Part shown: positions 50,931 to 59,984 of the stretch, in pieces | Layout: each line of letters starts with the position of its first letter | Numbering within the stretch: the first letter of the stretch is position 1 | Origin: Clostridium manihotivorum | GTDB taxonomy: Bacteria; Bacillota; Clostridia; Clostridiales; Clostridiaceae | Length of the DNA: 64,000 nucleotides | NCBI RefSeq assembly: GCF_004015185.1 | Contig: NZ_CP025746.1 | Location: forward strand, 806,001 to 870,000 | Direction of reading: 5' to 3' | The notes under the pieces: generated by a model | Databases searched by the model: none | Told to the model about the DNA's origin: nothing | Seen by the model: the letters and a program-made list of their open reading frames with translations, nothing else | Position numbers and translations under genes: made by a program

Positions 50931-52508
50931 CTAATCTAACTCTACATGCTTTAATATGCCTTTTGATAATTGAAGTATTACCACCGCTGCGAAAAAATTC
51001 CAGATTAAGAAAGCCAAATATATTGCATAGTGCCCCAAAAATGATAGTTGGCTGGCAATAACTGCCGCACCTATTATTCCTGGAAGTACATATACTATAA
51101 TAGAGAGGAACATTAGTAGCCCTTTTATCATTTCTGAGTTCATTCCACCAAATAATCTAAGATTTAATACAGCTCCATAAGTAAATACAAATCCGAAGGA
51201 GATGTAAACAAGCATACACATAATAGTATCTATTGGATTGGCCTTTATTAATATACCTAAAATCATAAATACTATAATGCTATCAGATATATACTTCAAT
51301 ACTGAAGATAAAGTAGCCCAAAATATTTTTTTATCATCGCTATCAGGAATTAAAAATATATATGGTTTGGAAGCTTCAAAATTAAACTTTGATGAGAAGT
51401 TTGATAAACAACCTAAATATATAGTAAAGTATAGAAATATATTAATCTCTTTGATTGGAAAAAATGCACCGTAGCATATGGCTCCTAGGATAAGGAAACC
51501 AGTATGTATGTTTATTAATCCAAAGCCTGTCTTCCTATACTCTAGGAGGTGCTTACTAAAAATAGCTTTTCCAAGCATGCTATCGTACTTGGAGGTTACC
51601 TTACGAGTCCTCCTTTTTCTTTTCCCTTGAAGCATAAATTCGTTTGACTTCATTTGCTTAGTCTTAAGATTTTTCATGTTCTCATTTAACTCAGATTTAT
51701 CAAGGACATCCTCGTAGAAATCTAAGTCCAGCTTATATAAAACAAATACTATGATAGATAGCAATAATATCATTAGTGCCAAATATATAAATATACTATA
51801 GTTTAAACCGTAGAAGCATTGAGTGATGATAGCCTTAATCCAACCTATTATAGGTACATAGTCTAAGGAATTATTGCTATACATAGAAGTTAGATATATC
51901 AATACATTATCTTTGTTAGCATATCCACTATAGGCTGTATATAACAATATTACTGAACCGATAAATAGTACCGCTGCTTTAAAAACTTCCTTTAAAAAAG
52001 GTTTCTTTGAGCACAAACTAAAAGCAAATACAGATATAAAGGATATTGTTACAAAGAATACGATATACGTAAATAGCAATAAGAAAACCCCAAAAGGAAC
52101 GAACTTAAACCAATTAATAAGGTTTGGAATTTGAAATAAAATAAATAATGATGTTACGAATATTGTCTGTATCTCTTTTATAAATCCATACATCAATATA
52201 TTTTGTGGTTTTATGGGAGATGTAAAGGCAAGGTTTACATCACTCATTAAGAATGAGGAGCTTCTCTTTTGCACACCTGAGTATATAGAAAATAAAAAAA
52301 TAATTATAGTAATAAAAGTGGATATTCCTATAAAGTATCTAGGTGAAGTGGTTCTTATAAGAGACTTCCTTGTTAAGTAGGGCATTATAACACAATAAGC
52401 AAGTAAGAGAATATAAACCAATATTGGTACTAACTTAGAAGGTTTTCTTCTTATCAGCTTTATGTTGTTTATAAGGCTTCTTCTTAGTATATATAAAAGT
52501 GGTGACAT
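50931..52508 (-). CDS. ABC exporter permease, putative
   Basis: 525-aa membrane protein with about ten or more hydrophobic segments and a cytoplasmic basic stretch near residues 270-300 (KRKRRTRKVTSKYD). It matches the putative ABC exporter membrane family found beside a cognate ATPase. ATG 52508 has the SD GGAGG; a longer TTG-started form would overlap the ATPase. Substrate unknown. Its start lies one base past the ATPase stop, so the pair is one operon. Confidence 0.75.
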   Translation of the reverse strand: MSPLLYILRRSLINNIKLIRRKPSKLVPILVYILLLAYCVIMPYLTRKSLIRTTSPRYFIGISTFITIIIFLFSIYSGVQKRSSSFLMSDVNLAFTSPIKPQNILMYGFIKEIQTIFVTSLFILFQIPNLINWFKFVPFGVFLLLFTYIVFFVTISFISVFAFSLCSKKPFLKEVFKAAVLFIGSVILLYTAYSGYANKDNVLIYLTSMYSNNSLDYVPIIGWIKAIITQCFYGLNYSIFIYLALMILLLSIIVFVLYKLDLDFYEDVLDKSELNENMKNLKTKQMKSNEFMLQGKRKRRTRKVTSKYDSMLGKAIFSKHLLEYRKTGFGLINIHTGFLILGAICYGAFFPIKEINIFLYFTIYLGCLSNFSSKFNFEASKPYIFLIPDSDDKKIFWATLSSVLKYISDSIIVFMILGILIKANPIDTIMCMLVYISFGFVFTYGAVLNLRLFGGMNSEMIKGLLMFLSIIVYVLPGIIGAAVIASQLSFLGHYAIYLAFLIWNFFAAVVILQLSKGILKHVELD

Positions 52509-52509
52509 G

Positions 52510-53208
52510 TTATTTTTCCTCCGTAAATTCAAAGAATATATCTTCTAAGGATTCATCGGCTTCATTAAATTCATTCTTTGTTTTTGATACTACAATTTCA
52601 CCATTCTTCATTATCAATATTCTATCCCAAAGTTCCTCCATGCTATCCAGTAGATGAGTACTTATTAAGATTGAAGCACCTTCATCCCTAAGTTCACATA
52701 TCAAATTCTTTAATTCTTTTATTGCTTTTGGGTCTAAGCCAATCATAGGCTCATCGAATAGAATTACTTGAGGATTGGTAATAAGACCACATATTATACT
52801 AACTTTTTGCTGCATTCCCTTTGATAGTTCTTGAGCTAGTTTTTCTTTTTTATCACTCATATCAAATATGGTAAGAAGCTTTTCGGCTTTATCTTCATAA
52901 CTTTTTATGCCATAGGCTCTAGCTATAAAATGAATATGTTCTTCCACCGTAAGCAGAGGATATAGTGAGGGTAACTCAGGGATGTAGCCAAATAAACGCT
53001 TACCATCAGGAGTTTTATTAATTTTACCACATATTTTTATTTCTCCATCATACTTAAGTAAGCCGGCAATAGATTTTAAAGTGGTTGATTTTCCTGCCCC
53101 ATTTGGGCCAACTAAAACTGCAATTTCCCCTTTATTTATGGTGAAATTTATATTCTTGGCAGCTTCTAGCTTATTATATTTTTTATTTAGATTTATAACC
53201 TCTAGCAT
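52510..53208 (-). CDS. ABC transporter ATPase
   Basis: 232-aa nucleotide-binding protein. Walker A GPNGAGKST, signature LSKGMQQKV, Walker B VILFDEP, H-loop STHLLD. Works with the permease downstream. The family (CcmA/EcsA-like) is often involved in export of peptides or lipids. SD GGAGGAG precedes the ATG. Confidence 0.93.
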   Translation of the reverse strand: MLEVINLNKKYNKLEAAKNINFTINKGEIAVLVGPNGAGKSTTLKSIAGLLKYDGEIKICGKINKTPDGKRLFGYIPELPSLYPLLTVEEHIHFIARAYGIKSYEDKAEKLLTIFDMSDKKEKLAQELSKGMQQKVSIICGLITNPQVILFDEPMIGLDPKAIKELKNLICELRDEGASILISTHLLDSMEELWDRILIMKNGEIVVSKTKNEFNEADESLEDIFFEFTEEK

Positions 53209-53242
53209 AGATATCTCCTCCGTAGTTATAATGATATCCTAT

Positions 53243-53251
53243 ATTGTACCA
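53243..53251 (-). promoter_or_regulatory. Extended -10 promoter of the ABC pair
   Basis: TGGTACAAT on the minus strand, an extended -10, 35 bp before the ATPase ATG. The -35 is weak. Confidence 0.4.
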
Positions 53252-53710
53252 TTAAATACCATATATTTCTCTATAAGTAAACAAATTTAAGAGAATTTTA
53301 AGGTGATAAATAGGAGATTTATAACCTATAAAAGATACTTTATGAAGATTAAAATTTATTTCTAAGCAACCAAATAAATATCAATCTATTTGAAACTTGA
53401 TTATTAATAGGAATGTAGGTGAAAAGTTGGTACAATAGTAATGCTAATACTTATATAATATTTTGGCCAAGGTATTAAATATTGAACATATTTAAGAGCA
53501 AAGAATAGGAGAAAATGCATTTAAATTCAACGTAATGGTCAATCTGTTATTATGGTTAATAGAATAATCTTAATAAATTTGTAAGAGTTTTATACGGTTT
53601 TTTTTAATTAAAGAGTACTAACATAGTATTAGTATAGAAAAGTTTATTTAATTATTGTTGGGTTAGCATATAAATTAAGTTTTAAATAGGTACCAGTATA
53701 TTTAAATATT
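53252..53710. other. Divergent gap between ABC pair and two-component genes
   Basis: AT-rich. It holds a TACTAA/TTAGTA dyad (53616-53634) about 90 bp before the response regulator, a possible operator. No gene seen. Confidence 0.4.
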
Positions 53711-53724
53711 AAGGAGTGTTTATT

Positions 53725-54417
53725 TTGGGGAAGTTCTCAATTTTAGTTGTAGATGATGAAAAGGAAATAAGAGATGCAATAGAGATATATTTAAGAGGTG
53801 AAGGGTTAAATATCATAAAGGCCGCAAATGGAATGGAAGCCTTAGATATGCTGAGAAGTAATACAATACATTTGATTATATTAGATGTGATGATGCCAAA
53901 GCTTGATGGTATAAGAACTTGCATGAGGATAAGAGAAGAAAATAACATACCCATTATAATGTTATCTGCAAAAACTGAAGATAGTGATAAGATACTAGGC
54001 CTAAATATTGGAGCAGATGATTATATATCCAAGCCATTCAATCATCTGGAACTTGTAGCTAGAGTGAAGTCTCAGTTAAGAAGATATGAAAGTCCTCTTG
54101 TAGTAGAGGAAAAAAGTAATATCATAAATATAAAAGATATGGTTTTAGATCAAAACTTAAAGAAAGTGTTTTTAAGGGGAGAAGAGATACGTTTAACAGC
54201 TACAGAGTTTAAGATATTATGTCTGTTTGCTCAAAACCCAGGGAGAGTTTTTTCAATAAAAGAGATATATGAAAGAGTATGGGCAGAACCTTTTTACAGG
54301 AGCGAAAATACAGTTACTGTACACATAAGAAGGATAAGAGAAAAGATTGAGATAGATGCAAAAGAGCCTGAGTATATAAAGGTGGTGTGGGGTATTGGGT
54401 ATAAGATGGACAAGTAA
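53725..54417 (+). CDS. OmpR/VanR-family response regulator
   Basis: 230 aa. Receiver domain with the acidic pair DDE at 10-12, phospho-acceptor Asp54 (LIILDVMMPK) and Lys in ISKPF. The C-terminal winged helix (RLTATEFKILCLFAQ, VTVHIRRIREKIE) binds DNA. TTG 53725 is set by AAGGAG (53711-53716); the in-frame GTG at 53716 overlaps that SD. It overlaps the kinase gene by 23 bp. The nearest named relatives are VanR-type, but resistance is not implied. Confidence 0.92.
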   Translation: MGKFSILVVDDEKEIRDAIEIYLRGEGLNIIKAANGMEALDMLRSNTIHLIILDVMMPKLDGIRTCMRIREENNIPIIMLSAKTEDSDKILGLNIGADDYISKPFNHLELVARVKSQLRRYESPLVVEEKSNIINIKDMVLDQNLKKVFLRGEEIRLTATEFKILCLFAQNPGRVFSIKEIYERVWAEPFYRSENTVTVHIRRIREKIEIDAKEPEYIKVVWGIGYKMDK

Positions 54418-56251
54418 GGCTGGAACAAAGATTAATAATTACTGGAGTAAAGTTTTTAAAATAGAAATATACCTTATAATTGCCACATTCTTGGCGTTAA
54501 TATATTTTTTCTATAAAATAGATTTCCAAGACGATTGGAATTGGAAGTATGGAGTTTCGTGGAAAAATGTACTGTTAAGTGAGAATGAATACAGATTAAA
54601 CAGACTAAAGTTAGATTCTTGGGATATGAGTAAGATATTTTCAAGTAGTACTAATGAATATACGCTGATACATGAAAATAAAAAAGATGATTGGAAAATA
54701 GATGATTTAAGAAGTAGTTTATATAAAATAAGTAATAACGTTGGCTTTGCAATAATAAACAAAAGTAGCGGAGATGTATTTACCAATAGAGAATGGCTAT
54801 ATAAGCAGATAAATAGTTCTGGAAAGAGTACGGAAGAGATATTAGATGATTTGGGATATGTAACTTATTACACAGTAGACAATGTTAATACTTTTAATTC
54901 TTATATTGTGAGAAATGATTTATTAGGAGATTACGATAAAAAGGTTTTAGCAAACTATAAGGAGGTTTATTTTATTAGAGATAGCTATTACACCTCCTAT
55001 ATAAGAGCCGTACAGTTATTTTTTATATTTATTATACTTTTAATTAGTTTCCTTGCTACAATGATTTTTAAAATAATAAGATATAGGAAAAAGAATGGTC
55101 GAGGCAGTTTAGATAGTATTATAAAATCACTTTTAATATATAAAAATTTTTTTAGGGCTAAACGTGGAATACTCGTTTTGCCAAGCTTGCTCAATAAGTA
55201 TAGAGTAAAAGTGTTTAAGACTATTATAGTACTAGCGTTAGTTTTTATTGTTTTGATAATTATAGATTATAAAATGAATTATAGTATTAATAGGATTGAT
55301 TATCTTCTGATAAGTGTAGGTATTTATAACTTTAGTGGTAATATTATCAGGATTATTAGAGATTTACTTTTTGTATTAGTAGGTATACTTCTATTAGATA
55401 GAGTTTATAAATTAGAGGAGCTTATAAATCAGACTAAAGTTTTAGCTACTGGAAACTTGAATAATAAGATTGCAATAGAAGATGCAGGGGATTCGTTTGG
55501 TGAACTCATAGAAAATATAAATTCTATAAGAGACGGTTATGAGATAGTCTTAGAGAACCAGCTTAAAAGTGAAAAACTAAAAACAGAGCTTATAACTAAT
55601 GTATCACATGATCTTAGAACTCCGCTGACTTCTATAATTAATTATGTAGATATATTAAAAAGAGAGGATATAACTGAAGAGGAAAGAAAGGATTATCTAG
55701 AAATACTCAGTAATAAGTCTTATAAGCTTAAGAATCTGATAGATGACCTATTTGAAATATCAAAAATGAGCAGTGGCAAGGTAACATTAGAAAAGAACGA
55801 CCTAGATATTGTAGAACTTGTATATCAGACCTTAGGAGAATATATAGAGTTATATGAGGAAAAGGAACTTGAAGTTAGAGTTAATGCTCCAGAAAGCCTA
55901 ATGGTAAAGCTGGATGGATACAGAATGTCTAGAGTGCTTAATAATATAATTATAAATGCAATAAAATACTCAATGAATAATACAAGGATATATATAGATA
56001 TTGTTGATTCTAGTGAAGCTATAAAAATATCTTTTAAAAACATTGCCTTTTATGAAATGAATTTTAATAATGATGAGATTTTTGAAAGATTTGTAAGAGG
56101 TGATAGCTCAAGAAATTCAGAGGTTGATGGATCGGGGCTTGGTCTTGCGATAGCTAGGAGTATAGTTGAGCTTCACAGTGGAAAGATGGACATTGAAACC
56201 GAAGGAGATATGTTTAAGCTTTATATAAGTATTCCTAAGGACTTAGAGTAA
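54395..56251 (+). CDS. Membrane sensor histidine kinase (VanS-like)
   Basis: 618 aa. TM segment near 20-42, extracytoplasmic region to ~200, further TM segments near 205-228, 272-292 and 320-336, then a linker. H-box NVSHDLRTPLTS with His405, N-box NNIIINAIKYS, G-box GSGLGLAIARSI. The multi-TM sensor region is larger than in VanS. The TTG start overlaps the regulator gene. It probably phosphorylates the adjacent regulator; the signal is unknown. Confidence 0.9.
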   Translation: MGIRWTSKAGTKINNYWSKVFKIEIYLIIATFLALIYFFYKIDFQDDWNWKYGVSWKNVLLSENEYRLNRLKLDSWDMSKIFSSSTNEYTLIHENKKDDWKIDDLRSSLYKISNNVGFAIINKSSGDVFTNREWLYKQINSSGKSTEEILDDLGYVTYYTVDNVNTFNSYIVRNDLLGDYDKKVLANYKEVYFIRDSYYTSYIRAVQLFFIFIILLISFLATMIFKIIRYRKKNGRGSLDSIIKSLLIYKNFFRAKRGILVLPSLLNKYRVKVFKTIIVLALVFIVLIIIDYKMNYSINRIDYLLISVGIYNFSGNIIRIIRDLLFVLVGILLLDRVYKLEELINQTKVLATGNLNNKIAIEDAGDSFGELIENINSIRDGYEIVLENQLKSEKLKTELITNVSHDLRTPLTSIINYVDILKREDITEEERKDYLEILSNKSYKLKNLIDDLFEISKMSSGKVTLEKNDLDIVELVYQTLGEYIELYEEKELEVRVNAPESLMVKLDGYRMSRVLNNIIINAIKYSMNNTRIYIDIVDSSEAIKISFKNIAFYEMNFNNDEIFERFVRGDSSRNSEVDGSGLGLAIARSIVELHSGKMDIETEGDMFKLYISIPKDLE

Positions 56252-56410
56252 ACTAAATATGCTCTTTACTTTTTATATTAATTACATTAACATAATTTAT
56301 AAAATATAAAAGTCATTGAAATGCTTCAACCTTAAAAATATATAACATTACCATTAGTTTTATAAGTTTGTTGGTTAAAGTTAAATCAATGTAGTAAGGA
56401 GGAATATTAT

Positions 56411-56779
56411 ATGAAAGTTACATTTATAGAGTATCCAAAATGCAGTACTTGCAGAAAGGCTAAAAAGTGGCTTCAAGATAATAATATAGACTTTATTGAT
56501 AGAGTGATTAATGAAGATAATCCTAAAAAAGAGGAGTTAAAGCTTTGGCTTGATAAAAGTGGATTACCAATTAATAAGTTCTTTAATACAAGTGGAAGAC
56601 TGTATAAAGAATTAAATTTGAAAGATAAGGTTAAGACTGCCTCAGAAGATGAACTTTTAGAGATTCTCTCAACAGATGGCATGCTTGTAAAAAGACCAAT
56701 ATTAATAAAGGATGATACTGTATTAGTTGGATTTAAGGAAGATCAATGGGAAGAGGATGTAAAAAATATTTCTTTGTAA
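56411..56779 (+). CDS. ArsC/Spx-family thioredoxin-fold protein
   Basis: 122 aa. CxxC at Cys11/Cys14 (YPKCSTCRKAKKWL), the VKRPILI segment and the length match the arsenate reductase-like family (YusI/YffB type). The CSTC pair and lack of other Cys argue against the classical arsenate reductase. Spx itself lacks the long C-terminal VKRP segment in this form, so it is best called ArsC-family. It lies alone, followed by a terminator. Confidence 0.85.
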   Translation: MKVTFIEYPKCSTCRKAKKWLQDNNIDFIDRVINEDNPKKEELKLWLDKSGLPINKFFNTSGRLYKELNLKDKVKTASEDELLEILSTDGMLVKRPILIKDDTVLVGFKEDQWEEDVKNISL

Positions 56780-56812
56780 AATATTTTTTTGAAGCATAAT
56801 ACTATTTTACTA

Positions 56813-56848
56813 TAAATCTCAAACTTTAGGGTTTGAGATTTATTTTTT
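56813..56848 (+). terminator. Terminator after the ArsC-family gene
   Basis: AAATCTCAAAC (56813-56823) / GTTTGAGATTT (56830-56840) with TTTAGG loop, then ATTTTTTG. Confidence 0.9.
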
Positions 56849-57006
56849 GTAGCACATCATAAGTATGCCAATTACTTACTGAGATATCACTCTTTAATTT
56901 TAGATAAACTATGTTTGAGATGAAATTGTTAATAACTGTGAGTATAAGGATAAACTTATAAGGTAAAAGATAATTAAGTTAAAGAACTGATAAAATTTTA
57001 AGTTTA

Positions 57007-57428
57007 GGCTCTGTTAAAGCACTGTGTTGAAATTAAGTGGTCAGTCATCTGATGCTTAGATGAGCTTGCGCAAAGAATTAATATGATTTTTTCATATTCC
57101 ATGGCTAAAACTGTAAACTCACTACGTTCGAACATACAGTTTTACTCTTTAATGATCATAACTTTTATAAAATTCTTATATTTTGATTTAAATGAAAATA
57201 ATATAAAATGTCTTGATTAAAAAGAGTAAAGAGTAAAAAATTATGTCGCCTGCCAGAATTTCTTCACATACGTTCAGAAAAGGCAGATGCGCAAAAAATC
57301 ACTAATGAAGAACGTATTAGTGATTTTTAAAGCCATTCCATCTGAAAAAATCATTTAATTCTAGTTGCTCGCTCATATAGCATCTCCTTCATGACCACTT
57401 AATTTCAACAATATTATTAAACATAGCC
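57007..57428. mobile_element. 422-bp palindromic MITE-like element, copy B
   Basis: Ends GGCTCTGTTAAAG and (complement) GGCTATGTTTAATAA, both followed by TGTTGAAATTAAGTGGTCA. It is flanked by a perfect 8-bp duplication TAAGTTTA at 56999-57006 and 57429-57436. The outer arms match copy A at 856-987. A 289-bp inverted-repeat segment (57074-57362) is inserted in the loop. No transposase frame is present. Confidence 0.85.
57074..57362. repeat. Nested inverted-repeat insert inside copy B
   Basis: Arms AGAATTAATATGATTTTT... (57074-57105) and ...AAAAATCATTTAATTCT (57332-57362) are near complements. Inside, TAAAACTGTA/TACAGTTTTA (57106-57144) and AAAAATCACTAAT/ATTAGTGATTTTT (57294-57328) form perfect hairpins; a GCCTGCC/GGCAG pairing lies at about 57247-57286. 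Absent from copy A. No coding frame. Confidence 0.7.
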
Positions 57429-57606
57429 TAAGTTTATTATAAAGTAATAGAGGTTAAGATACGAATTTATCTATATGGAATTCAGTAATAAAAACATGAA
57501 AATATATCCTTTAAAATTAAAATGGTTTAGTAAGGAAATAGAAGAAAAAATGAAATGTATACAATAAAGGTATATTATATTCACTTATTTCGGGAGAAAA
57601 GTAATT

Positions 57607-57635
57607 TTACAAAATTATTATTTGGTTATTATAAT
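57607..57635 (+). promoter_or_regulatory. Promoter of nrdAB
   Basis: TTACAA (57607-57612), 17-bp spacer, TATAAT (57630-57635), directly upstream of an NrdR box. Confidence 0.55.
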
Positions 57636-57640
57636 ATATA

Positions 57641-57656
57641 AGACAATATATTGTGT
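57641..57656 (+). promoter_or_regulatory. NrdR box 1
   Basis: AGACAATATATTGTGT matches the NrdR consensus ACACWATATATWGTGT at 15 of 16 positions. It overlaps the predicted transcription start. Confidence 0.78.
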
Positions 57657-57681
57657 TGCTAAGAATAGAATACTAATAAAT

Positions 57682-57697
57682 ATACTATATATTGTGG
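57682..57697 (+). promoter_or_regulatory. NrdR box 2
   Basis: ATACTATATATTGTGG matches the consensus at 14 of 16 positions. It lies 41 bp from box 1, close to four helical turns, so both boxes face the same side. Confidence 0.7.
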
Positions 57698-57711
57698 GGA
57701 GGAGAATTGCT

Positions 57712-59943
57712 ATGAAAAATCTATCAGAGTTATGTGATATAGCGCTAAGCGCCATTAGTGGGGATACGGATATATATTCAAAGAAAAAATTTACTGATTC
57801 ATTAGAGCATATAATGAGAGACAACATGAGTTATAACGATATGCTAAATTCTATAATTCAAGTTTGTCTTGAACTTACTACAGAAGAGGAACCAAAATGG
57901 CTTAATGGAGCAGCTAAACTATATATAGTAAAGTTGTACGATGAAGTAAGGGAAAATAGAGCACTTACTAAAGAAGAAGATCCTTATAAAAACTTTTATG
58001 ATTTTGTTTCTGAGCTTACAGATAAAGGTCTTTATGGGAAGTATATTTTAGAGAATTACTCAAGAGATGATATAGATCAATTAGAAAAGTATATTGATCC
58101 CAAGAGAGACTTTTTATTTACATATAGTGGCATAAGCCTATTAGCTAAAAGATATCTAATTCAAGACTTTAATAGAAAGCCGCTTGAATTACCTCAGCAG
58201 ATGTTTATGGGCATTGCTATGCATTTAGCTATACCAGAGAAAGATGATAAAAGAGTTTATTGGGCTAAAAGATTTTATGATGTACTTAGTTCATTAAAGG
58301 CAACTATGGCTACTCCTACTATGTCAAATGCTAGAAAGCCATTTTATCAGTTGAGTTCCTGTTTCATTGATACTGTAGAAGATAGTTTAAATGGAATATA
58401 TAAATCTCTAGATAACTTTGCAAAGGTATCAAAGTTTGGTGGAGGTATGGGTATATACTTCGGTAAAGTAAGGGCTTTAGGTTCGGCTATAAGAGGTTTT
58501 AAGGGCGCTTCTGGAGGGGTTATTCCTTGGATAAAACTATACAATGATACTGCAATAGCTGTAGACCAGCTTGGAGTTAGGAATGGTAGTGTTTCTATTT
58601 GGTTAGATGCATGGCATAAGGATCTTCCGGAGTTTCTTCAATTGAAGACTAATAATGGGGATGATAGAAAGAAAGCTCATGATGTATTTCCAGGTATCTG
58701 CTACCCAGATCTTTTCTGGAAGCTTGCAGAAGAAAATATCGACAGCAATTGGTACTTAATGTGTCCACATGAAATCAGGACAGTTAAGGGATATTCGCTT
58801 GAAGATTTCTATGGAGAAGAGTGGGAAGAAAGATACTGGCAATGTGTAGATGATGAAAGAATTGAAAAGAAAGTTATGTGCGTAAAGGATATTGTCAGAC
58901 TTATAATAAAGAGTGCCGCAGAGACAGGAACTCCATTTGCCTTCTACAGGGATGCTGCCAATAGAATGAATCCTAATAAGCATAAGGGAATGATTTATTC
59001 CTCAAATTTATGTACTGAGATAATGCAAAATATGAGCGCTATGGATATACAACAGGATGAGATACTAGACGAAAATGGAGATAAAATTGTTATAGAAAGA
59101 ACTAAAGCTGGAGATTTTGTAGTATGTAATCTATCATCAGTAGTTCTAGGAAATGTTGATGTAAATAATGATGAAGAGCTTGAGTATATAGTGGAAACTC
59201 AAATAAGAGCTATGGACAATGTTATTGATTTAAATTACTATTCAGTGCCTTTTGCTGAGATTACAAATAAAAAATATAGAGCGGTAGGTCTTGGAACTAG
59301 TGGATATCATCATATGCTAGCTAACAATAAGATATCCTGGACTAGTGACTATCATGCAGAATTTGCAGATAAGGTTTATGAAAAGATTAACTACTATGCT
59401 ATAAAAGCTTCTATGAAGATAGCTAAGGAAAAAGGAGCATATCCTCACTTTGAAGGTTCTGACTGGCATAATGGCGATTACTTCAAGATCAGAAACTATG
59501 AATCAAACCAATGGATGGAGCTAGCTGAAGAGATAAAGCAATATGGTATGAGGAATGGCTATCTATTGGCTGTTGCACCAAATGGATCTACAGCCACTCT
59601 TGCAGGTACGTCAGAGGGAATTGATCCAGTTATGGCTAGATTCTGGATGGAAGAGAAAAAAGGAAGTATAACTCCAAAGATTGCTCCTGACCTTTCTGAA
59701 GAAAATTATTGGTACTACAATTCAGCTTACAATATAGATCAAGCTTGGTGTGTAAAGATAAATGGAATAAGACAAAGGCATATAGATCAAGGTCAATCCT
59801 TCAATCTTTATATAACTACAAATTACACCATGAGACAAATAATGAACTTATATATAGAAGCGTGTAAATCTGGGGTTAAAAGTATATACTATGTGAGGTC
59901 AAAGTCCTTAACTGTAAGTGATTGTGAAAGTTGTTCTGCGTAG
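57712..59943 (+). CDS. nrdA: Ribonucleoside-diphosphate reductase, alpha subunit
   Basis: 743-aa catalytic subunit making deoxynucleotides from ribonucleoside diphosphates. Active-site context SSCFIDTVEDS, NLCTEIMQNMSA and the C-terminal redox tail CESCSA; the radical-transfer tyrosines are in the late KSIYYVRSKSL stretch. ATG 57712 is behind GGGGAGGAG; a longer frame to 57622 covers the NrdR boxes and is rejected. Class I (beta subunit follows); nrdA naming could be nrdE. Confidence 0.92.
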   Translation: MKNLSELCDIALSAISGDTDIYSKKKFTDSLEHIMRDNMSYNDMLNSIIQVCLELTTEEEPKWLNGAAKLYIVKLYDEVRENRALTKEEDPYKNFYDFVSELTDKGLYGKYILENYSRDDIDQLEKYIDPKRDFLFTYSGISLLAKRYLIQDFNRKPLELPQQMFMGIAMHLAIPEKDDKRVYWAKRFYDVLSSLKATMATPTMSNARKPFYQLSSCFIDTVEDSLNGIYKSLDNFAKVSKFGGGMGIYFGKVRALGSAIRGFKGASGGVIPWIKLYNDTAIAVDQLGVRNGSVSIWLDAWHKDLPEFLQLKTNNGDDRKKAHDVFPGICYPDLFWKLAEENIDSNWYLMCPHEIRTVKGYSLEDFYGEEWEERYWQCVDDERIEKKVMCVKDIVRLIIKSAAETGTPFAFYRDAANRMNPNKHKGMIYSSNLCTEIMQNMSAMDIQQDEILDENGDKIVIERTKAGDFVVCNLSSVVLGNVDVNNDEELEYIVETQIRAMDNVIDLNYYSVPFAEITNKKYRAVGLGTSGYHHMLANNKISWTSDYHAEFADKVYEKINYYAIKASMKIAKEKGAYPHFEGSDWHNGDYFKIRNYESNQWMELAEEIKQYGMRNGYLLAVAPNGSTATLAGTSEGIDPVMARFWMEEKKGSITPKIAPDLSEENYWYYNSAYNIDQAWCVKINGIRQRHIDQGQSFNLYITTNYTMRQIMNLYIEACKSGVKSIYYVRSKSLTVSDCESCSA

Positions 59944-59984
59944 TATAAAATATTCTAATATGCATCCTTAAGGAGGGATTTTAT

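Noticed and set aside
57622..57711. 30-codon N-terminal extension of NrdA
   Set aside because: The extension covers both NrdR boxes; the ATG at 57712 has a much better SD.
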